The notes under the pieces: model-generated
Seen by the model: only the letters and a program-made list of their open reading frames with translations
Databases searched by the model: none
Told to the model about the DNA's origin: nothing
From: Pseudomonas sp. HS6
Lineage (GTDB): Bacteria; Pseudomonadota; Gammaproteobacteria; Pseudomonadales; Pseudomonadaceae
Assembly (NCBI RefSeq): GCF_023375815.1
Contig: NZ_CP067412.1
Location: 1,488,001 to 1,552,000, forward strand
DNA: 64,000 nt
Reading direction: 5' to 3'
Shown: positions 8,600-18,050 of the stretch, in pieces
How the letters are laid out: the number at the start of each line of letters is the position of its first letter
How positions within the stretch are numbered: position 1 is the stretch's first letter
Position numbers and translations under genes: made by a program

Positions 8600-11104
8600 A
8601 TGTCCTCACGTGTCGCCAGCAAGTCGTCGGCCCATCCCATCCCCCACACCGCCGCCCCGGCGTTGCTGATCCCCGCCCTGCTGCTGTGCATTTCCGGCGC
8701 GGCGGCGCTGGTGTATCAGGTGTTGTGGATCAAGCAGCTGTCGCTGGTGGTCGGTGTCGAGGTCTACGCGATCACCACCGGCATCAGCGCCTTCTTTGCC
8801 GGGCTGGCCATCGGTGGCTGGCTGTTCGGGCGCTGGGCGGATCGCCTGGCGCAACCGGTTCTGCTGTATGCCGGGCTGGAAGTGCTGGTGGCCGTGCTGG
8901 GCGTCGGTGCGACGTTTGCCATGAGCCTGGCGGCCAGTCCGTTTGCCTGGTTGCAGGAGCATGTCGGCCTGCTGGCCTGGGTGTTGCCGTTCATTCTGGT
9001 GGGCGTTCCGGCGGTGTTGATGGGCGGCACGCTGCCGGTGCTGGTGCGCTCGCTGGGCAGTGCGCCGGGCAAGGGCGGCGGCCAGTTGTATGCGGCGAAC
9101 ACCCTGGGAGCGATTGTCGGCACCCTGCTCGCCGCGTTCGTGTTGATCGCCACCCTCGGTGTACGCGGCAGTGCGTTGGCCGCAGCGATGCTCAATCTGC
9201 TGGCCGCCGCTGGCGCATTGGGTTGGCAGCGCCAGCATCCGATGCCGATAGAAGCGCCGCTCAAACATCACAGCGAAAAAGCCCCTGATCGCACCGCCCT
9301 CTGGCTGTATTCCATAGCCGGCGGGGTGGCCCTCGGCTACGAAGTGGTGTGGTCGCAATCGATCGTGCAGTTCATGAGTACCCGCACCTACGCGTTCGCC
9401 GTGGTGCTGGCGACCTACCTGACCGGGCTGTTTCTGGGCAGCGCCTTGCTCGCCCGTCGCGTCGAACGGATTCGCGATCCGTGGGGCGTGTTCGGGCTGC
9501 TGATCGCCGGCGCGGGACTGATTGCCCTGCTGGAAATCGCCCTGCTCGGGCGCTGGCTGGTGATCGCCCAGAGTCAGGCGGAAATCTGGCTCGTGACTCA
9601 AGGCGCCAGTGAACTGGCCGGCATGAGCGCACGTTTCGCTGTTGCGGCGTTGTGCATTGTGTTCCTGCCGACCTTGCTGCTGGGCGCAGCGTTTCCGTTG
9701 GCCCTGCGCTTGAGTGTCGGTCACGAGCATGTCGGCCGCGATGTCGGCGCGGTGGTAGCGTTCAACACGTTGGGCGGGATCATCGGGGTGATGCTCTGCG
9801 GTTTTCTGCTGATTCCATTGCTGGGGCTGGTGCGCACGCTGGGCTTGCTGGCGATCATCGCTGCCGGCATCGGCTGGTTCGCCGTGCGCAAGGGCCATGG
9901 TGTGAAGAAAGGCCGGCGCCAGGCAGTGGCCGCGTTGGGCTTGCTGTCCGTTGCACTGGCCGTGCTGACCCCGGTCGACAAACTCGCCAGCCTGCTCCCC
10001 GGAGCGCGCAACGGCGAGCTGGCCTTCTACGAGGAAGGACGCGGCGGCACGGTCGCGGTGGTCACTCAAGGCCGGGGCCAGAACGCATTTCAGCGCCTGT
10101 ACATCCAGGGCGTTTCGAACACCGGCGATGCCATGCCGTCGCTGCGCTACATGCGGATTCAGGCGCTGCTCCCACTGCTGATCCACAACGGCGAACCGCG
10201 CTCGGCGCTGGTGATCGGCTTCGGCACCGGCATCACTGCCGGCGCGTTGCTGCGCTATCCGGGGCTGGAACATCGGGTCGTGGCCGAACTGCTTCCGTCA
10301 GTGATCAAGGCTGCGCCGCTGTTCAAGGGCAACTTCAATGCCGCAAGCGATCCCGGCGTCGATGTGCGGCTGCGCGACGGTCGCCAGGAACTGCTGCGCA
10401 GCCCACAGACCTATGACCTGATCACTCTCGAACCGCCACCGCCCTCCGCGGCCGGCGTGGTGAATCTGTATTCCCGGGACTTCTATCAACTGGCCGCCAG
10501 CCGTCTGGAGAAACAGGGACTGGTCGCACAATGGTTGCCGCTGCCGACCCAGAACATCGACGACTCGCGGTCGTTGGTGCGCAGTTTTCTCGACGTGTTT
10601 CCGTACGCGACGCTGTGGACCAGCGAGTTCCACGAGATGCTGCTGGTGGGCTCGCTGACACCCATCGAACTGGATGCCGAAAAAATCACCCGACGCCTGC
10701 AACAGGACAGCGTACGCAGTACCTTGCAGGACGTCGGCATCGGTTCGGCGCCGGCGTTGCTGTCGACCTGGGTCACCGATCGCGCCGGCCTCGAACGTTT
10801 TGCGGCAGACGCACCGGCGGTGAGCGACGATCAGCCGCGCATCGAATACGCGCCGTGGGTGCGCACCAAGGAAATCACACGGGTGTTGCCGGCGCTGCTG
10901 GACCTTTATGTTGCGCCACCGTTGGTGAATGCCGATGCCGGGTTTGAAGAACGGATGCAGGGGCACAGACAGCGCCTGATGCAGTTCTACCGCGCAAGCC
11001 TGCACGCCTATGACGGGGATCGGGACGCGTGGGGACGGGATATTCGCGAGGTGATGCAGGGGGATGGCGGGAATCCATACTTTCGCTGGTTTGTCGGGCA
11101 GTGA
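8600..11104 (+). CDS. Polytopic membrane protein fused to spermidine-synthase-like domain
   Basis: 834 residues from the ATG at 8600 (acaaggcag upstream). The first 500 residues or so hold about 12-14 hydrophobic helices, arranged like the MFS-like domain often fused to spermine/spermidine synthase folds. The last 300 residues form a Rossmann methyltransferase-like domain: 'VIGFGTGITAGALL' is the nucleotide loop, then 'VRLRDGRQELL' and 'YDLITLEPPPPS'. The catalytic DxxD region of true aminopropyltransferases is not conserved (EPPPPS), so polyamine synthesis is doubtful. An upstream in-frame TTG at 8507 lies in the REPIN and was rejected. Confidence 0.85.
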   Translation: MSSRVASKSSAHPIPHTAAPALLIPALLLCISGAAALVYQVLWIKQLSLVVGVEVYAITTGISAFFAGLAIGGWLFGRWADRLAQPVLLYAGLEVLVAVLGVGATFAMSLAASPFAWLQEHVGLLAWVLPFILVGVPAVLMGGTLPVLVRSLGSAPGKGGGQLYAANTLGAIVGTLLAAFVLIATLGVRGSALAAAMLNLLAAAGALGWQRQHPMPIEAPLKHHSEKAPDRTALWLYSIAGGVALGYEVVWSQSIVQFMSTRTYAFAVVLATYLTGLFLGSALLARRVERIRDPWGVFGLLIAGAGLIALLEIALLGRWLVIAQSQAEIWLVTQGASELAGMSARFAVAALCIVFLPTLLLGAAFPLALRLSVGHEHVGRDVGAVVAFNTLGGIIGVMLCGFLLIPLLGLVRTLGLLAIIAAGIGWFAVRKGHGVKKGRRQAVAALGLLSVALAVLTPVDKLASLLPGARNGELAFYEEGRGGTVAVVTQGRGQNAFQRLYIQGVSNTGDAMPSLRYMRIQALLPLLIHNGEPRSALVIGFGTGITAGALLRYPGLEHRVVAELLPSVIKAAPLFKGNFNAASDPGVDVRLRDGRQELLRSPQTYDLITLEPPPPSAAGVVNLYSRDFYQLAASRLEKQGLVAQWLPLPTQNIDDSRSLVRSFLDVFPYATLWTSEFHEMLLVGSLTPIELDAEKITRRLQQDSVRSTLQDVGIGSAPALLSTWVTDRAGLERFAADAPAVSDDQPRIEYAPWVRTKEITRVLPALLDLYVAPPLVNADAGFEERMQGHRQRLMQFYRASLHAYDGDRDAWGRDIREVMQGDGGNPYFRWFVGQ

Positions 11105-11124
11105 TGTGGCGCCTGTTACATCGC

Positions 11125-11204
11125 AATCGCTAGCAAGCTAGCTCCCACAGGGGATTTGCAGTGTTCAGCAATCCAATGTGGGAGCTAGCTTGCTAGCGAT
11201 GAGG
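11125..11204. repeat. REPIN between convergent genes
   Basis: Inverted REP pair with stem type 'gctagcaagctagc': 11125-11152 and 11177-11204. It fills most of the 117-base gap between two convergent genes and may act as a bidirectional transcription stop. Confidence 0.88.
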
Positions 11205-11221
11205 CCATCAGCCCCGCTGCA

Positions 11222-11893
11222 TTATTTGGATTTGAGCTTGAGATACGACTGATGCATGTCCGATGCCCAGCCATCGATCACGGCTTTCACATCGGTGGCT
11301 TTCATCACCTGAGTGTCGTTTTCCAGCGGTTTGCCAGTGCCTTTACGGACAACCTGCGCGACCACTTTGTTGTTGCCGCCATCGAGGAACACCGCTTCGG
11401 TGGCCAGGGTGGTTTCCTGATCGCGACTGCCGCTGGCCGTGGTGACCGCTGCTGCCACCAGCGCGATCGGGATCACTTCATAGGCATGCAGGCCTTCGGT
11501 CTTGCTGCTCACAGCTGTGATCGCCGCCCGCACCACAATCACGCCAGGGCCAGGACCGTTGGCCAGTGGCAAGGATTTGCCCACTTCACGCTTGAGCGCC
11601 TGATCGTAGTAAGCGGTGATGCCGTTGAGGGTCTGTTGCGGAATCTTCACGGTTGGTTGAGGTTTCGGGTAAAGCTGCGTCGGCTCGATGTAGACGCTGG
11701 TGAATTTGTTGATATCAATCTTCGGATCGACCCAGCGCATCACCTCGGCGCCGGACGGGGACTTGGCCTCCTTGAGCTGGCTGTAGTCCTTGAGGAACCC
11801 GGAGTACTCTTCTGGAGCAACGGTTTTGCTGGAGCAACCCACCACTCCGAGAGTGGCAATGCACAGACTGCTCATCATCACGGCTAGCTTCAT
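11222..11893 (-). CDS. DUF3313 family lipoprotein
   Basis: 223 residues from the ATG at 11893, with AGGAG six bases upstream. A lipoprotein signal ends in 'LGVVGC', so Cys is acylated after about 19 residues. The mature part resembles DUF3313 proteins: 'YSGFLKDYSQLKE' near its start, then 'YIEPTQLYP' and 'VVVRAAITAV'. It is predicted to sit in the outer membrane facing the periplasm. Function is unknown. It is divergent from the octaheme cytochrome gene across 212 bases. Confidence 0.85.
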   Translation of the reverse strand: MKLAVMMSSLCIATLGVVGCSSKTVAPEEYSGFLKDYSQLKEAKSPSGAEVMRWVDPKIDINKFTSVYIEPTQLYPKPQPTVKIPQQTLNGITAYYDQALKREVGKSLPLANGPGPGVIVVRAAITAVSSKTEGLHAYEVIPIALVAAAVTTASGSRDQETTLATEAVFLDGGNNKVVAQVVRKGTGKPLENDTQVMKATDVKAVIDGWASDMHQSYLKLKSK

Positions 11894-12105
11894 GCTGTAA
11901 CTCCTGTCAGAAGGCCTGATTTGTTGGCTGGGGGAGTTACAGGTATAGCTAAAAACCCGCGAATTGCGATCAGAACACACAATATTCGCGCCACGTTGCC
12001 TACCGGCTCACAACGGTCATTTGACAGATGCAGGTCAGGCGGCAAAGCTGCATCGAGCTTGAACGCACGCCAGAAGGCAAACGCACCTGGACTACGGAAG
12101 TCGCA

Positions 12106-14454
12106 ATGCCCAAGCATAAGAATAAAGATGCACCGCGCCAGCCTGATGCTTCACCGACCTCGATTTCACGCTACCTGTTTCCTGCCACCATCGGCCTGCT
12201 GCTCGCGGCCGTGGCGGGGATCGGCTGGTTTCTGTTCAGCCCCGCTCCATCACCGGTCAAAGTCGTGCCGGTCAACACGCCTGTGGCGGTGGCGACCAAA
12301 CCTGCACCCACACTGCCCGCGTCCATGGTCGACGAGCAGCAATGCCAGGGCTGCCACCAGCAACAGTTCAAGGACTGGCAAGGCTCCCATCACCAATTGG
12401 CGATGCAACCGGCGAATGCCGAAACCATGCTCGGTGACTTCAACAATGTCACCTTCAAGGCTGAAAACGAAACCACCCGTTTCTCGCGCAAGGGCGATGA
12501 TTTCTGGGTCAATACGCCGGGTATCGACGGCAGGAATGCCGACTTCAAGGTCGCTTATACCTTCGGCATCGCGCCGCTTCAGCAATACCTGATCGAAGTC
12601 GGTGAAGGCCGGTTGCAGGCCCTTGGCATCGCGTGGGATACCGAGAAAAACCGCTGGTTTCACCTCTACCCCGGCCAGGGCGTGAATTTCAAGAACCCGC
12701 TGCACTGGAGCAAGCCGAGCCAGAACGCCAACTTCATGTGCGTCGAGTGCCACACCACCGGGTTCAAACGCAATTTCGACGCTGCGACCAACACCTTCGC
12801 CAGCCACTGGAACAGCCTCGGCGTCGGTTGCCAGGCCTGCCATGGGCCGGCGTCTAATCATCTGCAATGGACGGCGAGAAAAACCGACCTGATCCACGCC
12901 GGGTTCGACGTCGACCTCAAGAACAAGAACGTCACCGTCGAAATCGAAACCTGCGCCCGCTGCCATGCCCGTCGCGCACCGCTGGGCGATGGCTACACCG
13001 TCGGCAAACGGCTGATGGACGATTACCTGCCCAGCACCCTGACCCGCGAACTGTATGCGCTGGACGGCAAGATCAAGGACGAAGTGTTCGAACACGGGTC
13101 CTTCGCCCAGAGCAAAATGTTCGACAAGGGCGTGCGCTGCAGCAACTGCCACAACCCTCACAGCACCGAACTGAAAGCACCGGGCAACGCGGTGTGCCTG
13201 CAATGCCACAACACCGCCGGCAAGACCTCGGTCGAAGGCGTCGACGGCCAGGGCCTGCAAGCGAAAAACTACGACAGCGTCGAACACACCCGCCACACCA
13301 TGGGCCAACCCGGCTCGCAATGCGTGGATTGCCACATGCCCGGCAAGTTCTACATGGGCAACGACTTCCGGCATGACCACAGCTTCAGCATCCCCAACCC
13401 GGAGCGTGCGCAAAAACTCGGCACGCCTGACGCCTGCCTGACCTGTCACCAAGGCAAGGCCGGCGACAAAGTCACCGCACAATTCAAATTGTGGAGTGCC
13501 TCGACCGAACCTCAAGCGCCGCGTTACGACGAGAGCTTGTGGCTGATTCGCAACGGCCAGCCGGGCGCCGCGCAGGCGTTGTATGAGCAGTTGCAACGCA
13601 GCAATCTGCCGGCCATCCAACGAGCGACATTGCTCGCGGAACTGCCGCTCTATCCAAGTGAACAGGCGCTGAAACTGGCGACCACGGATCTGAAGAATCC
13701 GGCGCCACAGGTGCGCGAAAGCGCGGTGCGGGCGATCAGCGCGTTCCTGCCACCACCAGAGCGTTTGCCGCTGTTGACACCGTTGCTCGGTGATCCGGTG
13801 AAAGCAGTACGAATCGTCGCGGCGCGGGATCTGCTGAGTGTTGCCCGCAATGGACTGGGCCCGGCTCAGGCCAATTGGGAGGCGGCGATTGCCGAGTACG
13901 AAGCCGTGCAGAAGAGCCTCGCCGAACGTGCCGAGGCCAACCTGAATCTGGCGATGCTCTATCAGGCCAGCGGTCGAGGTACGGAGGTTGAAGGTCTGTT
14001 GCGAACAGCATTGAAACGCGATCCGGACTTCTACCCGGCGCTGGTGACGCTGGTGCAATGGCTGGAGGCCAATGGTCGTGGTCAGGAGGCGCAACAACTG
14101 CTCGATGCCAGCCTCAAGGAACACCCTGACGCGGCCCTGCTGCAACACACCCGAGGCCTGTCACTAATCCGCGCGGGCAAGACCGCCGAAGCCATGTCGG
14201 CCCTGAGCAAAGCGGCGCAACTGGAACCGCAGAACGCGCAGTACGGTTATGTGCTGGCGGTGGCATTGCATGACAGCGGCAAGGTGGATCAGGCGAGCGA
14301 GCAACTGGAGAAACTGCTCAAGGCACAGCCTGCAAACCGCAATGCGCGGTTGTCGCTGATTCAGTGGTATCTGGACAGTGGGCAGGAGCCGAAGGCGCAG
14401 GTGTTGTTGCAGGGGTGGAAGAGGATGAATGTGGGGGATCCGGCTTTGAAGTGA
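12106..14454 (+). CDS. Octaheme c-type cytochrome with HEAT/TPR repeats
   Basis: 782 residues from the ATG at 12106. A membrane anchor lies at about 23-44. Eight CxxCH heme motifs follow: CQGCH, CVECH, CQACH, CARCH, CSNCH, CLQCH, CVDCH and CLTCH, spread over residues 80 to about 450, in the manner of cytochrome c554/nitrite-reductase-like multiheme proteins. The C-terminal 300 residues change to HEAT-like and then TPR helices (for example 'EANLNLAMLYQASGRG'). The protein is predicted to be periplasmic and membrane-tethered, needing the cytochrome c maturation system. Its electron partner is not evident; no reductase subunit lies beside it. An upstream in-frame ATG at 12028 lacks a good ribosome site. 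Confidence 0.9.
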   Translation: MPKHKNKDAPRQPDASPTSISRYLFPATIGLLLAAVAGIGWFLFSPAPSPVKVVPVNTPVAVATKPAPTLPASMVDEQQCQGCHQQQFKDWQGSHHQLAMQPANAETMLGDFNNVTFKAENETTRFSRKGDDFWVNTPGIDGRNADFKVAYTFGIAPLQQYLIEVGEGRLQALGIAWDTEKNRWFHLYPGQGVNFKNPLHWSKPSQNANFMCVECHTTGFKRNFDAATNTFASHWNSLGVGCQACHGPASNHLQWTARKTDLIHAGFDVDLKNKNVTVEIETCARCHARRAPLGDGYTVGKRLMDDYLPSTLTRELYALDGKIKDEVFEHGSFAQSKMFDKGVRCSNCHNPHSTELKAPGNAVCLQCHNTAGKTSVEGVDGQGLQAKNYDSVEHTRHTMGQPGSQCVDCHMPGKFYMGNDFRHDHSFSIPNPERAQKLGTPDACLTCHQGKAGDKVTAQFKLWSASTEPQAPRYDESLWLIRNGQPGAAQALYEQLQRSNLPAIQRATLLAELPLYPSEQALKLATTDLKNPAPQVRESAVRAISAFLPPPERLPLLTPLLGDPVKAVRIVAARDLLSVARNGLGPAQANWEAAIAEYEAVQKSLAERAEANLNLAMLYQASGRGTEVEGLLRTALKRDPDFYPALVTLVQWLEANGRGQEAQQLLDASLKEHPDAALLQHTRGLSLIRAGKTAEAMSALSKAAQLEPQNAQYGYVLAVALHDSGKVDQASEQLEKLLKAQPANRNARLSLIQWYLDSGQEPKAQVLLQGWKRMNVGDPALK

Positions 14455-14496
14455 TCGGCTTCAGATTGCCAAGCCCTCATCGGAACGCCGCCCGCC

Positions 14497-14664
14497 TAAC
14501 CCTCTCCCAGAGGGAGAGGGAACCGATTGGGGGATATTTGAGAGATACACCGACTTGAACGATCTGCCCTGAATCCATAATCGACGCGATTTTTCAGGTC
14601 GATGTATGTAGTAGCACAACTCGGTCGGCTCCCTCTCCCTCCGGGAGAGGGCTGGGGTGAGGGG
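14497..14664. repeat. 'CTCTCCC' type inverted repeat element
   Basis: The left end (taaccctctcccagagggagaggg, 14497-14520) forms a hairpin. The right end (ccctctccctccgggagagggctggggtgaggg, about 14631-14664) forms another. The two ends are arranged as inverted copies around an AT-richer core. The same element type appears at 19958-20245. It separates the convergent cytochrome and membrane-protein genes. Confidence 0.75.
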
Positions 14665-14690
14665 CTTTTGACTTTAGCGCGGCACAAGCG

Positions 14691-15665
14691 CTACCAGGTC
14701 GAACTCTCCCCACTCCGCAACGCCATCTCCCGCCGGCTATTCAACCGCATCGCCTTGATCAACGAAACCGTACCCACCAGCAACAACGCCGCACCAAACA
14801 GGAAGTCGATGTTGTACAGCTGAAAATCCTGCACCGGTCCCACCAGCACGGTGCGCACCACGCCGATCCCCACCAGCGTGGCAAGGAAATCGATCCCCGG
14901 TTCATCGCGGTAGAACACCAGCAACAACGGCAGGCACAACACCAGCAGCATCAGCAGCACCACAACCTTGAACGCGCCTTTGCGCTCGACGCTGAACGCG
15001 CATTCGTGGTGGCCGTAGGCTTTGTAGTCTTCGTCGCGGACCATCACGTTTTTCTCGTTGATGTAGTCGGCGCGGTTGTACTTCTGGATGGGTGTGAAGG
15101 TGTTGGACATCTCCATCAGCGTGGTGATGTTCTTGAAGCGCAGGTCGACGCGCTCGTTGCCCTTGAGGTAATACAGGACTGGCTTGTAGCCGTAGCGATA
15201 GGTGTCGAACGGAAACTCGGTGACCCGGCCCTGAACGCCGATCGGGCGCGATTCGAGTTGGGCGAACGCACTCTTGTCGGTCGAGGCGAGGTTGCGACTC
15301 AGCGGCAGGACTTTCACTTGCTCAAGGAAGATCGGCGTGACGCCGTAGGACCACTGCAACGGTTCCAGGCGCAGACGCAGTTCGTTGCGGCCCAGGTCAT
15401 AGCGGTTGAAGGTGCGTTCGGACACCACCACCGCGCCGCTGAGCATGAACTCCCCGCGCAGGTTGTTGGTGATGCGCAAGGTCAACTGATCCTTGCCCAG
15501 CAGCGCCGCATCCGAGGATGGCGGCGTGCCGCACCACGCGGTGCTTTCGCCGACACCGCCGAGCTGACCGCCACGGCTTTCGTTGAATACGTAGATGTAA
15601 CCGGCCCACAACGTCAACATCAACAGCAACGCCGTCAGGCCCAAGATCTTCTTGCCCGCACTCAC
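14691..15665 (-). CDS. Unknown membrane protein with large periplasmic domain
   Basis: 324 residues from a GTG at 15665, chosen because AAGGGAG lies eight bases upstream and the residues that follow (VSAGKKILGLTALLLML) make a clean membrane start. A longer in-frame ATG at 15851 would overlap the DUF934 gene. There is one membrane segment at about 9-25, a soluble middle of about 200 residues, and three membrane segments in the last 100 (VVVLLMLLVLCLPLLLVF; ATLVGIGVVRTVLVG; FLFGAALLLVGTVSLI). The family was not recognised with certainty. Confidence 0.75.
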   Translation of the reverse strand: MSAGKKILGLTALLLMLTLWAGYIYVFNESRGGQLGGVGESTAWCGTPPSSDAALLGKDQLTLRITNNLRGEFMLSGAVVVSERTFNRYDLGRNELRLRLEPLQWSYGVTPIFLEQVKVLPLSRNLASTDKSAFAQLESRPIGVQGRVTEFPFDTYRYGYKPVLYYLKGNERVDLRFKNITTLMEMSNTFTPIQKYNRADYINEKNVMVRDEDYKAYGHHECAFSVERKGAFKVVVLLMLLVLCLPLLLVFYRDEPGIDFLATLVGIGVVRTVLVGPVQDFQLYNIDFLFGAALLLVGTVSLIKAMRLNSRREMALRSGESSTW

Positions 15666-15804
15666 AAACAGACTCCCTTCTTCGTTCCGTCGTCCAGCCG
15701 AAAACCCGCTGGCGACGGGGACTCTACCAAAAGGCCACCATCGACCCAAGAAAAAATCCCCGATTTGTAAGGGTTCTAAGGGTTTCCCCTGTGCGGGCCT
15801 CGCT

Positions 15805-16284
15805 TCAACGCCGACGGAACAACGGCCTCGGCTCGATGACCGAACGCCCATACAACACGCTCATCCCCGCCAACCCCTTGAGCGCATCCTCGGCGGATTT
15901 GTCCTCACGCACCGCGAAGCTGTCGAAACCGCACTGGCGCATGTGGCTCAGCTGATCGCGCAGTACATCGCCAATCGCCCGCAACTCGCCTTTCCAGCCG
16001 AAACGGCTGCGCAGCAAGTAGGCCTGGCTGTAGGCGCGGCCGTCGCGAAAGCTCGGGAAGTCGAGGGCGATCAGCGGCAGCGATGACAGCCATGGCAGCA
16101 GGCTTTCGACGCCGTCGTCCGGGCCCAGCCAGACTGCATGGGTCGAGGGTGATTCGAGCCAGTGGGCCAGCGGCAGAATCAACATCCCAACGCTGGACTC
16201 TGTTTCAGGTGAGCGGATCAGCGTCCACGGATCCTCCGGCACAATCCGCGCCCCGCTCGCCTCCATCCGCAGCAGGTTGTTCAT
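15805..16284 (-). CDS. DUF934 protein, partner of the nitrite/sulfite reductase
   Basis: 159 residues. The ATG at 16284 overlaps the stop of the reductase gene (ATGA), so the two are co-translated. DUF934 features are visible: 'LPLIALDFPSFRDGRAYSQAYLLRSRFGWKGELRAIGDVLRDQL' in separate pieces around residues 85-130, and 'GFDSFAVRE' after it. DUF934 proteins are regularly encoded directly after siroheme-type nitrite/sulfite reductases, and a role in reductase assembly or electron delivery is assumed but not proven. It corresponds in position to PA4129. Confidence 0.9.
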   Translation of the reverse strand: MNNLLRMEASGARIVPEDPWTLIRSPETESSVGMLILPLAHWLESPSTHAVWLGPDDGVESLLPWLSSLPLIALDFPSFRDGRAYSQAYLLRSRFGWKGELRAIGDVLRDQLSHMRQCGFDSFAVREDKSAEDALKGLAGMSVLYGRSVIEPRPLFRRR

Positions 16285-17954
16285 GCCAACACCTCCAGCG
16301 CTTTCGGGTAGACCCGTTCCTTGAACGGCTCCAGGCCGATGCGCGCCACGGTATCGACGAACAGTTCTTCGCTCTCGCGGTAGCGCACGAAGGTGCCGAT
16401 GATCCGCTCGATGACCTGCGGCACTTCGGCGGCGCTGAACGACGGGCCGATAACTTTGCCCAGTGCGCTGTTCTTGCCCTGAGACCCGCCGAGAGTGATC
16501 TGATACCACTCGCTGCCGTTTTTATCGACGCCAAGAATCCCGATGTTGCCGATGTGGTGATGGCCGCAGGCGTTCATGCAACCGGAGATGTTCAGGCTGA
16601 TGTCGCCCAGATCATGCAGGTAATCGAGGTTGTCGAAACGCGCCTGAATCGCCTGGGCGATCGGGATCGATTTGGCGTTGGCCAGCGCACAGAAGTCACC
16701 GCCGGGGCAGGCAATGATGTCGGTCAGCAGGCCGACGTTCGCAGCGCCCAGCCCCTGCTCTTTCGCCAGTTGCCACAGCGCATACAGATCGGATTTGGGC
16801 ACATCCGGCAAGACGATGTTCTGCTCGTGGGCGATACGAATCTCGCCGAAGCCGAAACGCTCGGACCAGTCGGCCACCGCCAGCATCTGTAAACCGGTCA
16901 CGTCCCCAGGCGGCGAAGCCAGGCCCGGTTTGGTCGACAGCACCACGCTGGTGTAGCCCGGCACTTTGTGCGGTTGCACATTACGCGCGACCCAACGGGC
17001 GAACGCCGGGTTGTCGGCCAGGTGCGTACCGAAATCCAGATCGGTGCCCGCCAGCGTGCGATAGCTCGGCGACACAAAGGCGTTGGCGACCCGCAGGTAT
17101 TCATCCTCAGTCAGTTGCGCCGGGCCGTCCTTGAGGTGTTGCCATTCTTCTTCGACTTCTTTGGCGAACGCCTCGATGCCCAGCGCCTTGACCAGAATCT
17201 TGATCCGCGCCTTGTACTTGTTGTCGCGCCGGCCGTGGCGGTTGTAGACCCGCAGCACCGCCTCGACGTAGGACAGCAAGTGCTGCCACGGCAGGCCATC
17301 GCGGATCTGCAAACCGAGGATCGGCGTGCGCCCCAGACCACCGCCGACGATCACCCGCAGCAGCATTTGCCCGCCACGACCTGGGTAAAGGTAGAGGCCA
17401 ATGTCGTGCATCATGATCGCCGCGCGATCCTGCTTCGCCGAGCAGATGGCGATCTTGAACTTGCGCGGCAGGAACAGGAATTCCGGGTTGATCGTCGACC
17501 ATTGCCGCAGGATCTCCGCCAGCGGGCGCGGGTCAATCAGCTCGTCCGCCGCGACCCCGGCGAAGGCTTCGGTGGTGATGTTGCGCACGCAGTTGCCCGA
17601 GGTCTGGATCGCATGCATGTTGACCTGCGCCAGACGTTCGAGGATGTCCGGCACCTCTTTCAGTTCGATCCAGTTGAACTGCATGTTCTGCCGCGTGGTG
17701 AAGTGGCCGTAGCCTCGATCGTAGTCACTGGCAATGCTCGCCAGTGTGCGCATCTGTTCGGCGCTCAAGGTGCCGTAGGGAATTGCCACCCGCAGCATGT
17801 AGGCGTGCTTTTGCATGTACAGGCCGTTTTGCAGGCGCAGCGGCAGGAACTCTTCTTCGCTCAACTGCCCGGCCATGAAGCGCTCGACCTGATCGCGAAA
17901 CTGCGCAACGCGCTCGAACACCAGCGCCCGGTCGTAATCGTCGTATTGATACAT
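16281..17954 (-). CDS. Siroheme nitrite/sulfite reductase (PA4130-like)
   Basis: 557 residues. The siroheme/4Fe-4S ligands are intact: C-x5-C in 'ACPGGDFC' and C-x3-C in 'GCMNAC', separated by about 40 residues. 'TSGNCVRN' and 'GGGLGRTP' are further conserved blocks of this family. The enzyme takes six electrons to reduce sulfite or nitrite in the cytoplasm. Sequence details (for example 'HFTTRQNMQFNW') differ from the housekeeping CysI of P. aeruginosa as I recall it, and the neighbouring orphan ccoN points to the PA4130 paralogue. It is transcribed away from ccoN. Confidence 0.9.
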   Translation of the reverse strand: MYQYDDYDRALVFERVAQFRDQVERFMAGQLSEEEFLPLRLQNGLYMQKHAYMLRVAIPYGTLSAEQMRTLASIASDYDRGYGHFTTRQNMQFNWIELKEVPDILERLAQVNMHAIQTSGNCVRNITTEAFAGVAADELIDPRPLAEILRQWSTINPEFLFLPRKFKIAICSAKQDRAAIMMHDIGLYLYPGRGGQMLLRVIVGGGLGRTPILGLQIRDGLPWQHLLSYVEAVLRVYNRHGRRDNKYKARIKILVKALGIEAFAKEVEEEWQHLKDGPAQLTEDEYLRVANAFVSPSYRTLAGTDLDFGTHLADNPAFARWVARNVQPHKVPGYTSVVLSTKPGLASPPGDVTGLQMLAVADWSERFGFGEIRIAHEQNIVLPDVPKSDLYALWQLAKEQGLGAANVGLLTDIIACPGGDFCALANAKSIPIAQAIQARFDNLDYLHDLGDISLNISGCMNACGHHHIGNIGILGVDKNGSEWYQITLGGSQGKNSALGKVIGPSFSAAEVPQVIERIIGTFVRYRESEELFVDTVARIGLEPFKERVYPKALEVLA

Positions 17955-17984
17955 CGGCTACCTCATCAGCACTCAGCACAACTC

Positions 17985-18050
17985 CTGTGGGAACGAGGCT
18001 TCTAGAGATTGCGCGATCTGGCGCAATCTCTAGAAGCCTCGTTCCCACAG
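17985..18050. repeat. Perfect 30-bp-arm palindrome in the reductase/ccoN divergent gap
   Basis: The arms at 17985-18014 and 18021-18050 are exact inverted copies over 30 bases, with the six-base loop gatctg. The outer part 'ctgtgggaacgaggct' belongs to the REP type of repeats. It lies 31 bases upstream of the reductase start on the minus strand. Confidence 0.95.

Noticed and set aside
8606..10273. Minus-strand frame of 555 codons opposite the membrane/synthase fusion
   Set aside because: Gln/Arg/His-rich mirror of hydrophobic codons, with no ribosome site; a typical shadow of membrane-protein coding.
12250..14148. Long minus-strand frame of 632 codons opposite the octaheme cytochrome
   Set aside because: The plus-strand frame has eight heme motifs; the antisense frame is long only because of high GC and has low-complexity Val/Gly/Arg composition.
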